Shown one piece after another: positions 22,615 through 33,198 of a stretch of DNA of 64,000 nt. This DNA is from Sequoia sempervirens (taxonomy: Eukaryota; Streptophyta; Pinopsida; Cupressales; Cupressaceae), in assembly GCA_007258455.2 (NCBI GenBank), contig VDFB02270651.1, forward strand, positions 702,795,360-702,859,359, given 5' to 3'. Made by a program: the position numbers and the translations under genes. A model generated the notes under the pieces. The model did no database searches, was not told where the DNA came from, and saw only the letters and a program-made list of their open reading frames with translations. Within the stretch, counting starts at the first letter, position 1; the number at the start of each line of letters is the position of its first letter.

Positions 22615-22965
22615 TGTTACACCCTTAATATTAGTGTAGTGTACATCGAGTTATGAATAGTTGGATTGTGGCTATCTTAACTCTCTATTAAGTCATATTA
22701 TCATTAGAATATTTTTATTTAGTTTTTTAGGTCAGCCTAAGACTTATATATGTGTGTCTAAGTCGGCCTAGGTGATATCCTAGGTATAAATAGGTATATA
22801 TAGGAGGTTGTGAGTCTTGTTTCATCATCAAGTTGTGAAGTGTGTTCTCATTAGAGATATTTGGAGGTTTTCCCCCTCGAAGTGGCTTGTTATTATTAGT
22901 TATTATCAAGTATTTGTAGCATATTTCATATCATATTATTCTATTGTGCAAGTTATTTCATAACA
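22615..22965 (+). mobile_element. V: 351-bp solo LTR or TRIM-like insertion
   Basis: Begins TGTTACACCC and ends TTTCATAACA (5-bp inverted ends TGTTA/TAACA). It is flanked by GTAGA (22610-22614) and ATAGA (22966-22970). B1 has no insertion at this spot. A TATA box TATAAATAGG lies at 22785-22794, so the strand is probably plus. There is no coding sequence. The short length suits a small LTR family. Confidence 0.82.
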
Positions 22966-22970
22966 ATAGA

Positions 22971-24130
22971 AGTGTTATTTTTAGATAAACTAAGCCTTCT
23001 TCTGTTACATTGTAGCCAAAACAAAGCAAACAAGAAGATGTGATTCAATTTTTTCCTACTCCTGAGAAAGTTGAATTGAGGCCCGAGGATAGACAAGAAG
23101 TTGAGGAGAGCTCATCTAGCTCTGGATCTTTAGAAGAAGAGGAAGAACCTCCAACTCAACTTGTTTGTAGGTCCACAAGACATAGAAAACCACTTGAAAG
23201 GTATTCACTTGATTATTGGAGATGTATTTTTTATTTGAATACTAACATGGATGAACCCAAATCTGTAGAAGAGGCACTAGGTATGAATGATGCAAAATCC
23301 TAGAAGATTGCTATGGATGAAGAAATGACATCTTTGAAAAAGAATGATACATGGGATCTTCTACCATTGCCTGAAGGACGAAAACCTGTTGGTTGCAAAT
23401 GGGTGTTCAAGAAAAATATTGGTTCAGATGGAGGTATTGAGAAGTACAAAGCAAGGTTGGTTGTGAAGGGTTACTCTTAAGTTGAGGGTGTTGATTATGG
23501 TGAGATATTTTCTCTTGTTGCAAAAATGATGTCCATTAGATTTTTGCTTTCTATTGTTGTTGCTTTTGATTTAGAGGTTGAGAAAATGGATGTGAAAACT
23601 TCGGAGGAGGATATTTATATGACATAGTCAAAGCACTACGTGGTGAAAGGAAAAAGTAAATTAGTTTGCAAATTGAAGAAATATTTGTATGGCTTAAAAT
23701 AGAGTCTTAGGATGTGGTACCAAAAATTTGATACATATGTGTTGAGTTTGGGATTTGAGCATTCTAAATTAGATCATTGTGTTTATTATAAAATTGATGA
23801 TGATCATTTCCTGTTTATTGAATTATATGTTGATGATATGTTATTTATTGGAAAAGGGAAGGGTATGATTTTAGAATTGAAATCTCAACTTTTTGTTAAA
23901 TTTGAAAGGAAAGATCTTGGTGTAGCTAAACACATTCTTGGGATGGAAATTAAAAGAGATAGAGTGAGCAGAAAGCTATGGCTTGGCCAAAGTAAGTATG
24001 TCAACTCAATTTTATAGAGGTTTGATATGTAGGATTGTAGACCATTGTGTGTTCTTATTTCAGTTAGAACAAAATTATCTATTTCAGATTGTCCAACATC
24101 TCCATCAGAGATGGAAGACATGAGTGAAGT
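22971..24130 (+). pseudogene. B2 reverse transcriptase
   Basis: An acidic linker (EESSSSSGSLEEEEE) leads into the copia RT: GCKWVFKKNIGSDGGIEKYK, then RLVVKGYS, and the YVDD catalytic motif at 23826-23837 (LYVDDMLFIGKG). The block corresponding to SAFLHGDL in B1 is deleted (near 23600), removing part of the fingers/palm. Stops at 23479, 23625 and 23700 have Gln or sense codons in B1. RT copies the element RNA into DNA. This copy cannot be active. Confidence 0.87.
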
Positions 24131-24775
24131 GTCTTACTAGAGACCAGACATTACACAAGCAGTGGGAGCTCTTTCTAGATATATGTCTAATCTTGGTAGA
24201 GTTCATTGGGATGCAGTTAAAGAGTCTTCAAATATTTGCATGGTACCTTAGATTATTCCTTATGTTATCATAGTAATATGAATGAAGACAAATTTTCCCT
24301 TAATATTCATGGTTATGTGGATTCAGACTAGGCAGGTGATGTTGATAGCAAAAAATCCACCAGTGCTTATGTGTTTACTTTATTTGGTGGTGCAATTAGT
24401 TGCATGAGTAAGTAGCAGGTTATGGTTGCTTTGTCCACTACTAAAGCAGAGTATATGGTAGCTACTTATGCTTGTAAAGAAGCCATTTGGCTTAAGAGAC
24501 TATGTTAAGATATTGGTATAAAACAAGGTGTGGTGACAATTTATTGTGATAGTCAGAGTATGATATGTCTAGCCAAGAACCTGACATTTCATGCCAAGAC
24601 CAAGCACATTGATGTATAGTATCATTTTGTTAGAGATATGGTCGAAGATGGCAGGGTGAAGTTGGTTAAGGTAGAGACTTCGATGAATGTTGTTGATTAT
24701 TTAACTAAGCTTGTAAGCATAGAGAAGTTCAGATGGTGTTCAGAGACTATGGGCCTTTCAACCCCTAGCAATTAA
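24131..24775 (+). pseudogene. B2 RNase H
   Basis: Reads RPDITQAVGALSRYMSNLGRVHWDAVK, then frame-shifted copies of the blocks seen in B1 (the YVDSDW region, the ALSTTKAEYMA region and the TIYCDSQS region). A segment before RPDITQAVG that B1 retains is missing. RNase H degrades the RNA strand during reverse transcription. The frame ends near 24775, about 60 bp before the 3' LTR. Confidence 0.8.
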
Positions 24776-24820
24776 AGAGATGATGTTTACACCCTCACAT
24801 TTCTCTTGAAAAGTGTTCAA

Positions 24821-24833
24821 CAAGTGGGAGATT
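24821..24833 (+). promoter_or_regulatory. Polypurine tract of B2
   Basis: CAAGTGGGAGATT directly before the 3' LTR. The same bases precede the B1 3' LTR at 27261-27273. Confidence 0.8.
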
Positions 24834-25463
24834 TGTTGGGAAAATGTGTCTCAACCTTGAAATTATATGCAATTTATTGTTGACAGGATTTATATATATT
24901 TATATAAATGTTTCCTAGTTACATTAATAGGTGTATACAATGGTAGCACAGATCGAAATGTGAGCATATTAATTTTTTTAGAAAACTTCTAGAATGGCTG
25001 AAATACATTAAACAAAGGATATATTGTAAGTATGGACTGTTCATTATTAGGGTTTAGATCTAATGGCATATATTTTGTTGGCCTATCTTTCCCTAGAATG
25101 TAACTCTATTTTATGAGGGCATTGTATTACAATTGCGAGAGAGATACAGTGATGTATTCTAAGAGTCTGATAACAATTATGTTGTCTCTTGATCTTTGAG
25201 TGGTGATACTCCTGTGAGAAGCTTGCTCTGCAAGCATATTGTAATCTTTGTGATTTATTGAATAATATTGGGTGGCTTTTGAAGTGTGGGGTTTTTCTCT
25301 CGAAAGGGTTTTCCTCACGTAAATCATTGTGTTGTGGTATGCATGATATTTATGTTTATTTCTATTTAAGCTTCTATAACTGTTAAAGATCTGTAAAATT
25401 TTTGTATTATTATCCTCTGAAGATTAGTGTAGGAAGTTGTTCTAATACCTTAGCTCCCTTACA
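24834..25463 (+). repeat. 3' LTR of B2
   Basis: 630 bp, TGTTGGGAAAATGTG...CTCCCTTACA, the pair of 19694-20325. It is followed by TAAAT (duplication) and then B1 RT sequence. Confidence 0.92.
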
Positions 25464-25468
25464 TAAAT

Positions 25469-26345
25469 GACAACTTTGAAAAAGAATGATACATGGTACC
25501 TTGTACCATTTCTTGGAGGATGAAAACTTGTTGGTTGCAAATGGGTATTTAAGAAAAAGATCGGTTCAGATGGAGGTATTGAAAAGTACAAAGTAAGGTT
25601 GGTTGCAAAAGGTTATTCTCAAGTTGAAGGTGCTGATTATGGTGAGATATTTTCTACTTTTACAAAAATGACATTCATAAGATTTTTGCTTTCTATTGCT
25701 ATTGCTTATGCTTTAGAGGTTAAGAAAATGAATGTGAAATCTGCTTTCCTTCATGGTGACTTGGAGGAGGATATCTATATGACACAGCCAGAGCACTACG
25801 TGGTGAAAGGTAAAAGTAGATTTGTTTGCAAATTGAAGAAATCTTTGTATGGCCTAAATAAGAGTCCTAGGATGCAGTACTAGAAATTTGATACATATGT
25901 GTTGAGTTTGATATTTGAGCATTCTTAATCAGATCGTTGTGTTTATTATAAAACTGATGCTGATCATTTCTTGTTTATTGTATTATATGTTGATGATATG
26001 TTATTTATTGGTATAGGGAAAGGTATGATTTTAGAACTGTAATCTCAACTTGCTGCTAAATTTGAAATGAAAGATCTTGGTGCAGCTAAAAACATTTTTG
26101 GGATGGAAATTAAAAGAGAGAGTAAATAGAAAGCTATGGATTGGCCAAAGTAAGTATGTCAATTTAATTTTACAGAGGTTTGATATGTTGGATTATAGAC
26201 CATTGTGTGTTCTTGTTTTAGTTGGAACAAAGTTATCTATTTTAGATTGTCCAACATCCCCATCAGAGATGGAAGACATGAACAAAGTTCCTTACCAAAG
26301 TGTAGTTGGAAGTTTGATGTATGATATGGTTATACAAGACTAGAA
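25469..26345 (+). pseudogene. B1 reverse transcriptase
   Basis: Continues the B1 frame broken at 19693. It contains GCKWVFKKKIGSDGGIEKYK-like sequence, then RLVAKGYSQVEGADYGEIFS, KKMNVKSAFLHGDLEEDIYM, SLYGLNKSPR and YVDD at 25986-25997. The palm is more complete than in B2 (the SAFLHGDL block is present). A few stops (for example TAG at 25881-25883) and small frameshifts inactivate it. Confidence 0.87.
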
Positions 26346-27214
26346 ATTTCCCAAGCAGTGGGAGTTCTTTCCAGATATATGTCTAATCCTAGTAGAGTTC
26401 ATTGGGATGCAATTAAAAGAGTTTTCAAATATTTGCACGATACCTCAAATTATTCCTTATGTTATCATAGTAATATGATTAAGGATGAGATTTCCATTGA
26501 TATTCATGGTTATGTGGATTCAGACTGGATAGGTGATGTTGATATCAGACATTCCACTAGTGCTTATGTGTTTACTTTATTTGGTGGTGTGATTAGTTGG
26601 ATGAGTAAGCGACAAGTTGTGGTTGCTTTGTCCACTACTAAATTAGAGTATATGGCAGCTACTCATGCTTGTAAAGAAGCCGTTTGGCTTAAGAGACTAT
26701 GTTGAGATATTGGAATAAAACAAGGTTCAGTGACAATTTATTGTGATAGTCAAAGTGTGATATGTCTAATCAAGAACTTGAAATTTCATGCTAAGACCAA
26801 GCACATTGATGTACAATATCATTTTGTTAGAGATATGGTCAAAGATGGCAGGGTAAAGTTGTGGTTGCTTTGTCCACTACTAAAGCAGAGTATATGGCAG
26901 CTACTCATGCTTGTAAAGAAGCCATTTAGCTTAAGAGACTATGTTGAGATATTGGAATAAAAAAAGGTGCGGTGACAATTTATTGTGATAGTCAGAGTGT
27001 GATATGTCTAGTCAAGAGCTTGACATTTCATGCCAAGACCAAGCACATTGATGTACAATATCATTTTTTTAGAGATGTGGTCAAAGATGGAAGGGTAAAG
27101 TTGGTTAAGGTAGAGACTTTGACGAATGTTGTTGATTCTTTAACTAAACCTATGAGCACAAAGAAGTTCAGATGGTGTTCAGATACTATGGGCCTTTCAG
27201 CCCCTAGTAATTAA
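26346..27214 (+). pseudogene. B1 RNase H with internal duplication
   Basis: Reads GVLSRYMSNPSRVHWDAIKR, YVDSDWIGDVDIRHSTSAYV, then ALSTTKLEYMAATHACKEAV and TIYCDSQSVICLIKNL. A 242-bp segment (26614-26855) is repeated directly at 26856-27097, so the ALSTTK...DSQS...HVQYHF part occurs twice before the C-terminus LTNVVDSLTKPMSTKKF. The duplication shifts the frame at the junction. The domain removes RNA from RNA-DNA hybrids; this copy is broken. Confidence 0.88.
26614..27097 (+). repeat. 242-bp tandem duplication in B1 RNase H
   Basis: Copy 1 is 26614-26855 and copy 2 is 26856-27097. The six bases AAGTTG occur at the start of each copy and again after copy 2 (26614, 26856, 27098), indicating microhomology at the breakpoints. 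B2 has a single copy. Confidence 0.88.
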
Positions 27215-27260
27215 GAGATGATGTTTATACACCCTCCCATTGCTTTTGCAAGGTTTTCGA

Positions 27261-27273
27261 CAAGTGGGAGATT
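27261..27273 (+). promoter_or_regulatory. Polypurine tract of B1
   Basis: CAAGTGGGAGATT directly before the 3' LTR, identical to the B2 tract. Confidence 0.8.
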
Positions 27274-27583
27274 TGTTGGTAAAATGTGTCTCAACCTTGC
27301 AATTACATAAGGATACATAAGGTACTATTCATACGACGACGATGGGGGAACAAGGGGTGTTGTAAAACATGGTGAAGAAATCTTGCAATATGAACTTTAA
27401 TCAATAGTAATTGTAGATTTGAATCCAAATATTAAACCTTAATATGAATATGATTATAAAATCAAAACAAGAAATAGAAAACCATAACACATAACACTAG
27501 TTTTACATGGAGAAACCCCTAAGGAAAAAAACTCCACCATAAAAAGAGAGAGTCAAGTATATTACTAATCCAAAGGATATTAT

Positions 27584-30163
27584 TGTTGGAGTTATGGGCA
27601 GACATTGAGAGGGGGGGTGAATCAGTGTAAAAAAAATTTTCAGCTTCGACCAAGATGTTTAATTCTGATTTCCTTTTCTTTCAACAATAGAGTAGAGTAA
27701 TCACTTTTGAAAGCACAAAGATATGACAACATTAACTCAGTCTATTTGACAACTTATGAAAATATTATTTGAGTGAGATATCTTGTAGTTGCCAAAACAT
27801 AGCACAGATTTGATCTCAATATTACTTTGATTAATGCATTCATGAGTTGAATGTAATCATTCATAAATAGAATTGAGAACAACAATAAACCCAACTATGA
27901 ACTGAAACAACAATCAACACAAAAAAGTAGTGAGCACACAAAAGAACAAAGAGACAAAAGATTTGCCGAGTGGAAAACCCTCCCGGGGTAGAAAAACCAC
28001 TCCTAAACTGCCTTACTGGCTTAAACTTCAAAAACCACTTTTAACAATGCCTTATAGGCTAATTTTTGAGCACTAACTCAAGGAGCACCAACCCATCATT
28101 TAGAGACACCAATCTCAAGGAGCACCAACCCCTTACTCAAATTTCAGAATTACAATAATAATATCAGAGGATCACTCTGTTTTCAAGTAAGCTCAAGAAA
28201 CTCAACACTCTTATCTACCTCATACTCTAAGAATCCAACTTTGTATTATAGAGTTTTCAATACATCTCTTGATACAGCCAAAATAACTATCTCTCAGAAT
28301 TACTAGCCAGTAGCACTTTTCTATTTTCAACATTGGTTTATATATATACACTTCAAGTATGTCAGTTACGGAGAAATATTCAAAAATCATTTTTATATAT
28401 ATACACTTCAAGTATGTCAGTTACGAAGAAATCTTCAAAAAGCGTTTTTCACCAGATTTTGAAATTCTCTTGCTGATTTTTGAATGTGAAGCTGAATAAT
28501 GACAGATTGTAGATGATGGTAAAAAATCAATAGTAATTCTTCTCCAGAGAACTTCAAATCATCCATTATTTCAAAAACGCAACTGCTCAAAAAGGAAACT
28601 CAATGAATATTCTGCCATGTAACGGTTCTAAGATTCAATGCCAATCCATGATGTCCGCATGCAACTATACTTAGGAAAATCCATGCCGGCCACAATGTAT
28701 GAGTCTTCGTTAATCATTTGCTGAGACAATAGTCACCATGTGTTGTTTGTGATTTGCTATGACCTTATGCGAGCTGCATTTCCTTTTGTCCCTGTGCATC
28801 GCCAAGCCCTTCTACCGTCGGGGAGAAACCATATCGAAGATCTTTATGTTTCCTCGAGATCACACTTCTGTTATTCATAGTGAAACATTCGCTGAGACAC
28901 AAGAGTCTTTCTCACCGAAATGTAACCTTCATTCTCATGTGGGTCACTGTGACAAATCGTTATCGGGAAGACCTTATGTAGAATTCACTTTGTTTTGCCG
29001 AAAGCCTTGAGCTCACAAAAGATCACCAAGACATTACATAGTCGGGGAGACAATATATAGATTGCTCTATGTTTCATCGATACTCCCATTTGATACACAT
29101 TGGTCACCAAGACACATGGTTTTTCTTGCCGACGAGTCCATCTGTACTATACATGTCACTGTGACAAAACCAATCTCTCACCGAAAGCTCCTCATAAGAT
29201 TTAGTCGGCAAGACCTTACGAGCTCACTATGACAACACTCTGATAACGCATAGTCCGGCCGAAGTCAACTTTTCATTCGGAGTCGCTAAGACACTACAGA
29301 GTTGTTATAACATTTAACCAAAGCAATAACCTTATGCCGATAAGACATTCAGTGCATCGGTCGGTGAGACAAGCAATCTTCAGAGAGACTATACAGCGAA
29401 ATCATTATGTTTGGCCGAAGCGAAACCCCAGATGTGATGTTCGGTAAGACAAAACCACTTCACCGAGACCTATTCTGATACCGCCAAGCTCTCGCCGATA
29501 GACTTCCATCCACCACCAGTCGGTGTGACATTGCATGTTCGATGAAACATTACACCAAAGATGATTTCCTTTGCCGATATGCTCATTCTGAAGCGGGTCA
29601 GGGAGACAATGAAATCGATAAGACCTTATCCCGATGGTATTACATATGCCGATAGAGAACACTTTTCTGTAGCCGAAACCAAAGACAAGTCTTGCCAAAA
29701 TAACCTTTCTTGTGCTAGTCACCAAGACAATGGGAATGTCACGCCGAAAGCAGCCTGTATGTTAAATTCAATCAACATGACATTAGAAATGTCTTGCCGA
29801 TAGGCAACACAGACATTTCAAAGTGGATTGGGGAGACCCTGCCATACTCATGCTGATGTGTAAGCCTGATATGCAAAGAGAACCATCCTGACAAAGAAAC
29901 CATCTTTCAAACTCTGTTAGTCAAAGATGTAGCATTCATAACTTGAACCAGAAATGACACGAAGCTCAAACTGATCAGTACCATAAGATATTAAAATTTT
30001 GAATGTAGACTGTCCACTTAATGCCAAGACAAGTAAACCATATAGACAAAACTGTACCAAGATAAAGCATGAGAGACCAATCTGAAACAATCAACAAGTA
30101 GAATCAACTGAAAGGGGTTTTGACATCAAGGACAAACCATATGATCACAATTGAGATCCAACA
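27584..30163 (-). mobile_element. Y: 2.58 kb solo LTR inside X
   Basis: Ends TGTTGGA...TCCAACA with a perfect 5-bp duplication ATTAT (27579-27583 and 30164-30168). On the minus strand it ends in CTGATTCACCCCCCCTCTCA followed by a short tail to CCAACA, a pattern I associate with long plant copia LTRs. It has no convincing gene. Frames such as 29405-29725 fall in a repetitive stretch and are not supported. The internal part 28800-29830 is an array of degenerate short motifs. Confidence 0.82.
28800..29830. repeat. Degenerate GCCGATA / CGGTGAGAC motif array
   Basis: Short motifs of the forms GTCGGGGAGACA, GTCACCAAGACA, GCCGATAAGAC and CACCGAAAGC recur more than 25 times at roughly 25-45 bp spacing with AT-rich spacers. 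They are GC-rich islands in an AT-rich LTR. The CCGA and TCGG cores are partly complementary, so local stems are possible. Confidence 0.7.
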
Positions 30164-31335
30164 ATTATAACAACAATACGCTTCTCTGATAATCTCAATA
30201 AAATCTAGCAACACCTTATTACCTGCACACTAAACAAAATTGAATGAAGAACTCTAGCTCAAGGCCCCAATTTATAGAAACTTGTTGGGATGAATACCAC
30301 CATGGTATCACCAAACAAAATGCAGCAAAACCACATGGAAAAACCCCTTCCTATCTCCTTTCCAATCACCAAATCCACCCAAAATAGCAACTTATATATG
30401 CTCTTATAGCTGTCATAAGGCATCTCTCATGCATGGGTGCCTAGGGAAGGAATCTGTCATAAATACAATCATAAACATCCTCATAGTTGTCATAGAATCT
30501 TAAGATTGTTGTCATAGTGTCATAGACACTCTTACAACTTATGACGGATGTCATAAACCTTCAAAAATAGGAGATTCCAAATGGGACACCTAGCTATTTT
30601 GTCCTTTTCCTAGAAGAAAAACTGTAATAGTAACTTTATATTTACATGAGCTCTTTCACCACTGTTGGTTAAATGGTTTCACCTCTTATGGGTAATTTAC
30701 AAAAGACATTAGGAAAAAAAATAATTAATGGACTTACAAGTTTTATGTCACCTAAATCCTAACAGGGGGACCCCCTCCCCCCTCACGAGGAGTTTGGGGG
30801 ATCATCCCCTCAACTGGGGGTCCAAGGGGTAGTGCGCCTCAGCGGGGGCTTAGGGGCAGCGCCCTTGGAAGCCAAATTTTATGTATACTTTATTATTGTA
30901 AATATGGACCATTCATCATTATGTCTCATATATGATAGTTGATATTTTTGTTGGCTTGAATTTCCCTAGAAGGCAACCCTATTTTATGAGGGCATTATAT
31001 TACAAGTGTGTATTGTGATGTATTTTGAGAGTTTGATAGTGGTTGTGTTACCTCTAGATCTTTGGTAGGTGATACTCCTATGAGAAGCTTGCTCTGAAAG
31101 TATATTGTAATCTTTGTGATTTCTGAATAATATATTGGGCAACTGTTGGAGTGTGGGGTTTTTCTCTCAAAAGGGTTTTCTCCATATAAATCATTGTGTT
31201 TTGGTATGCATGATATTTGTGTGTTTTTTTTTAAAAGTTTATGTAACTATTAAAGATCTATAAATTTTTTGCATTATTCTCCTCTCAAGATTGGTGTAGG
31301 AAGTTGTTCCACTACCTTATCTTCCTTACAATGTC

Positions 31336-31932
31336 ATTTACAACTCCATTTCTAGGGGCCAAATATGTGCTCACATTTATTGATGAATTCTCTAGGAGTA
31401 CATGAGTGTACTTTCTTAAGTACAAGAGCGATGTCTTTGATTCTTTCAACATCTTTAAGGAATTTTTGGAGAAGTAGTCTAGTCTTTCTATCAGGCGGAT
31501 ATGCATAGATAATGGAGGGAGTATGCCAATCAAGATTTGAAGGAATTTTATATTGAGCATGGTTTGTAGCATCAACTTATAGTTCCATACACCCCTCAAT
31601 AGAATGGTGTTATTGAGTGAAAGAAAATAACTTTACAAGAGATGGCCAATTGTATGATTCAGTCATGAGATATGGATTCTTCATGTTAGGCTGAGGTGGT
31701 GAATTGTGTCAATTGCATTTAGAATTAGATGCATCATAAGGAATTACGACATATGACTCTTAAGGAGGCTTGGACCCATGTAAAGCATGATGCATCTTCA
31801 TTAAGAGTTTTTGGTAGTGAGGCTTGGGCATACATTCCAGATGCTCAACGAAAAGCCATGGAGAGGAAAACATGGCCACTCATATTTTTTAGCTACTTTG
31901 AGGATGTTAAGAAATATAGGTTGTTTGATCCT
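31336..31932 (+). pseudogene. C3 integrase core fragment
   Basis: Starts at the ATGTC duplication. Reads FLGAKYVLTFIDEFSR, then VYFLKYKSDVFDSFNIFKEF, then CIDNGG (second catalytic Asp of the D-D-E triad), TPLNRMV-like and LRVFGSEAWAYIPDAQRKAM, ending KKYRLFDP at 31930. This is the copia integrase and its C-terminal part. It continues C3 from 16397 and is cut at 31932 by A2, resuming at 49331. Many stops and frameshifts. Confidence 0.82.
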
Positions 31933-33198
31933 TGTAAGAGATGGGGACCACCACGTGTAAGGCCCTAGGTCACAGAGGGCCAAGATGCGGAAGGCTGCCC
32001 TAACTTACCTCAACTTATGGGGGTGTTAGGATATGCAGGACAAGAATGATGAGGACTATAAGGTCCTTTAATCACTCTACAAACCTGAAATGCAAAATGG
32101 GGCTAGGTGAGCCAATTTTTAGGTTCAACACTACACCTCAGGAAGCTCTTTGCTCGAGGACAAAAGCACGGTCCTTGGATGATAGTGCGGTGCGCTAGTG
32201 TCTCTAAAGTGCGCTGGCATTCATACAACCAGACAACTACAAAGGAAAGGTCAAACCTAAGAAAAAAAGCTAACGACCTAGCTAAATATTACTAAAGGGC
32301 CAAAATAACGTGATTAAGCAAATAAAATACTCTCTAATGTGATAAAGTAAAAATGCAAGAGTTAGGGTGGAAAGAAGGATCTCACAAAGAAACTTGTTTG
32401 CTAGCTAGCTCCTGGAGAACATGTTCACCTACACACAAAGAGGAGGAGAATGTTGGGTAGATGTATAGGGGCCTACCTCAGTCAGACCCTCATTTAGGTG
32501 TTTCCTCCTCCACGGACAACCAAGAAATTGAGTATGATAAAGAAAGTACTATAATGAAGAACACCAAGAACACTACAAAATAGTAAGTGTGCTTACTCAA
32601 CCAAGTGATAGAGGAGAGGAAAGGGTAGCTTACCACCTCCACAAAGAGCACTCAAGGCTGCTTGGGGGAGAAAATGAGTGTACTTGAGCCTCTGCTACAA
32701 TGGTGTTGTCCCCAACTTGCTCTATCAAAGTGATGGAGTGAAGTTGTTGCTGCAATGGAGTGCAAGAATGCTGCTTGAAAGCTTGAGAGTGAGTGCAAGA
32801 GTATGAAAGTGAGCTTGTGAATAAAGTGAATAAGTTGGATTGAATGGTTAGAAGATGAAATTCTTGTTGAAGGAGTGAATTTGAAAAGGAGATGAAGAAA
32901 ATGGCCATATTCGGGTCGGTTATCCGAAGAGGGTATTACAACTTGACTCCCAATGAGAAGTGTAATGCCTCTGCAACTTCAACCATAGGAATTTTTCAGG
33001 GGTGTAAGCACACCACACAGACATTTTCCCACTGTATGGATGTCCTCAAAAGAAATTCCCCCACTGATGCTCAAAACAAGCACCAAGTGTGATGAAAGCA
33101 GTGAGCTTAGGTGTAATTAAGCCTCCGAACTTGGTTTTCTAAAGTGGAGAAGGGCAAAAGGGGAATTTGCATGAGGGGTGCAAATTCACTCTTATACA
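31933..33198 (-). repeat. 3' LTR of A2
   Basis: 1266 bp family-A LTR. The minus-strand start TGTATAAG is at 33198, next to the polypurine tract (33199-33212), and the end CTCTTACA-like is at 31933. Confidence 0.9.

Larger units (their letters stand above)
19694..25463 (+). mobile_element. B2: second copy of the B family, inside B1
   Basis: LTRs 19694-20325 and 24834-25463 (632 and 630 bp) enclose a 4.5 kb internal region with gag, protease, integrase, RT and RNase H in copia order. The flanks GAAAT and TAAAT form the near-perfect target duplication, and B1 coding sequence continues on both sides (a GAAATGACA-type junction). A 351-bp solo LTR (V) sits after the integrase. All domains carry stops or deletions, so it is not autonomous now. 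Confidence 0.9.
27358..30764 (-). mobile_element. X: solo LTR, split by Y
   Basis: Ends are TGTTG...TAACA with AGGGG (27353-27357) and GGGGG (30765-30769) as the probable duplication, although the target is a G-run, which weakens that evidence. Without Y it is about 0.82 kb. Minus-strand reading gives the order expected of an LTR: TGTTAGGATTTAGGTG start, a TATA box CTATAAATTGGGG (30265-30277), then a block resembling copia R-U5 (GGGTTTCTCCATGTAAAACT near 27500-27525), then ACAACA. No internal region or partner LTR was found. Confidence 0.75.
16398..31330 (+). mobile_element. B1: Ty1/copia element split by B2 and X/Y
   Basis: Bounded by LTR1 (16398-17010) and an LTR split by later insertions (27274-31330). 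The target duplication is ATGTC on both sides, at 16393-16397 and 31331-31335. The internal sequence is 17011-19693 plus 25469-27273. B2 interrupts it within the linker before RT, with GAAAT (19689-19693) and TAAAT (25464-25468) as the near-perfect duplication. With nested parts removed the internal region is about 4.5 kb, close to B2, and includes a 242-bp RNase H duplication. Both B1 LTRs carry a G-rich block that B2 lacks, which supports the pairing. Confidence 0.9.
27274..31330 (+). repeat. 3' LTR of B1, split by X (and Y)
   Basis: LTR sequence is 27274-27357 and 30765-31330. The left part starts TGTTGGTAAAATGTG and runs to the G-rich module; the right part resumes in the same module, carries AAATTTTATGTATAC as in LTR1 and ends CTTCCTTACA before ATGTC. 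The interruption is in the G-rich module. Confidence 0.88.

Noticed and set aside
29405..29803. Two opposed frames in solo LTR Y
   Set aside because: They lie in the degenerate motif array, have no recognised domain and overlap each other.
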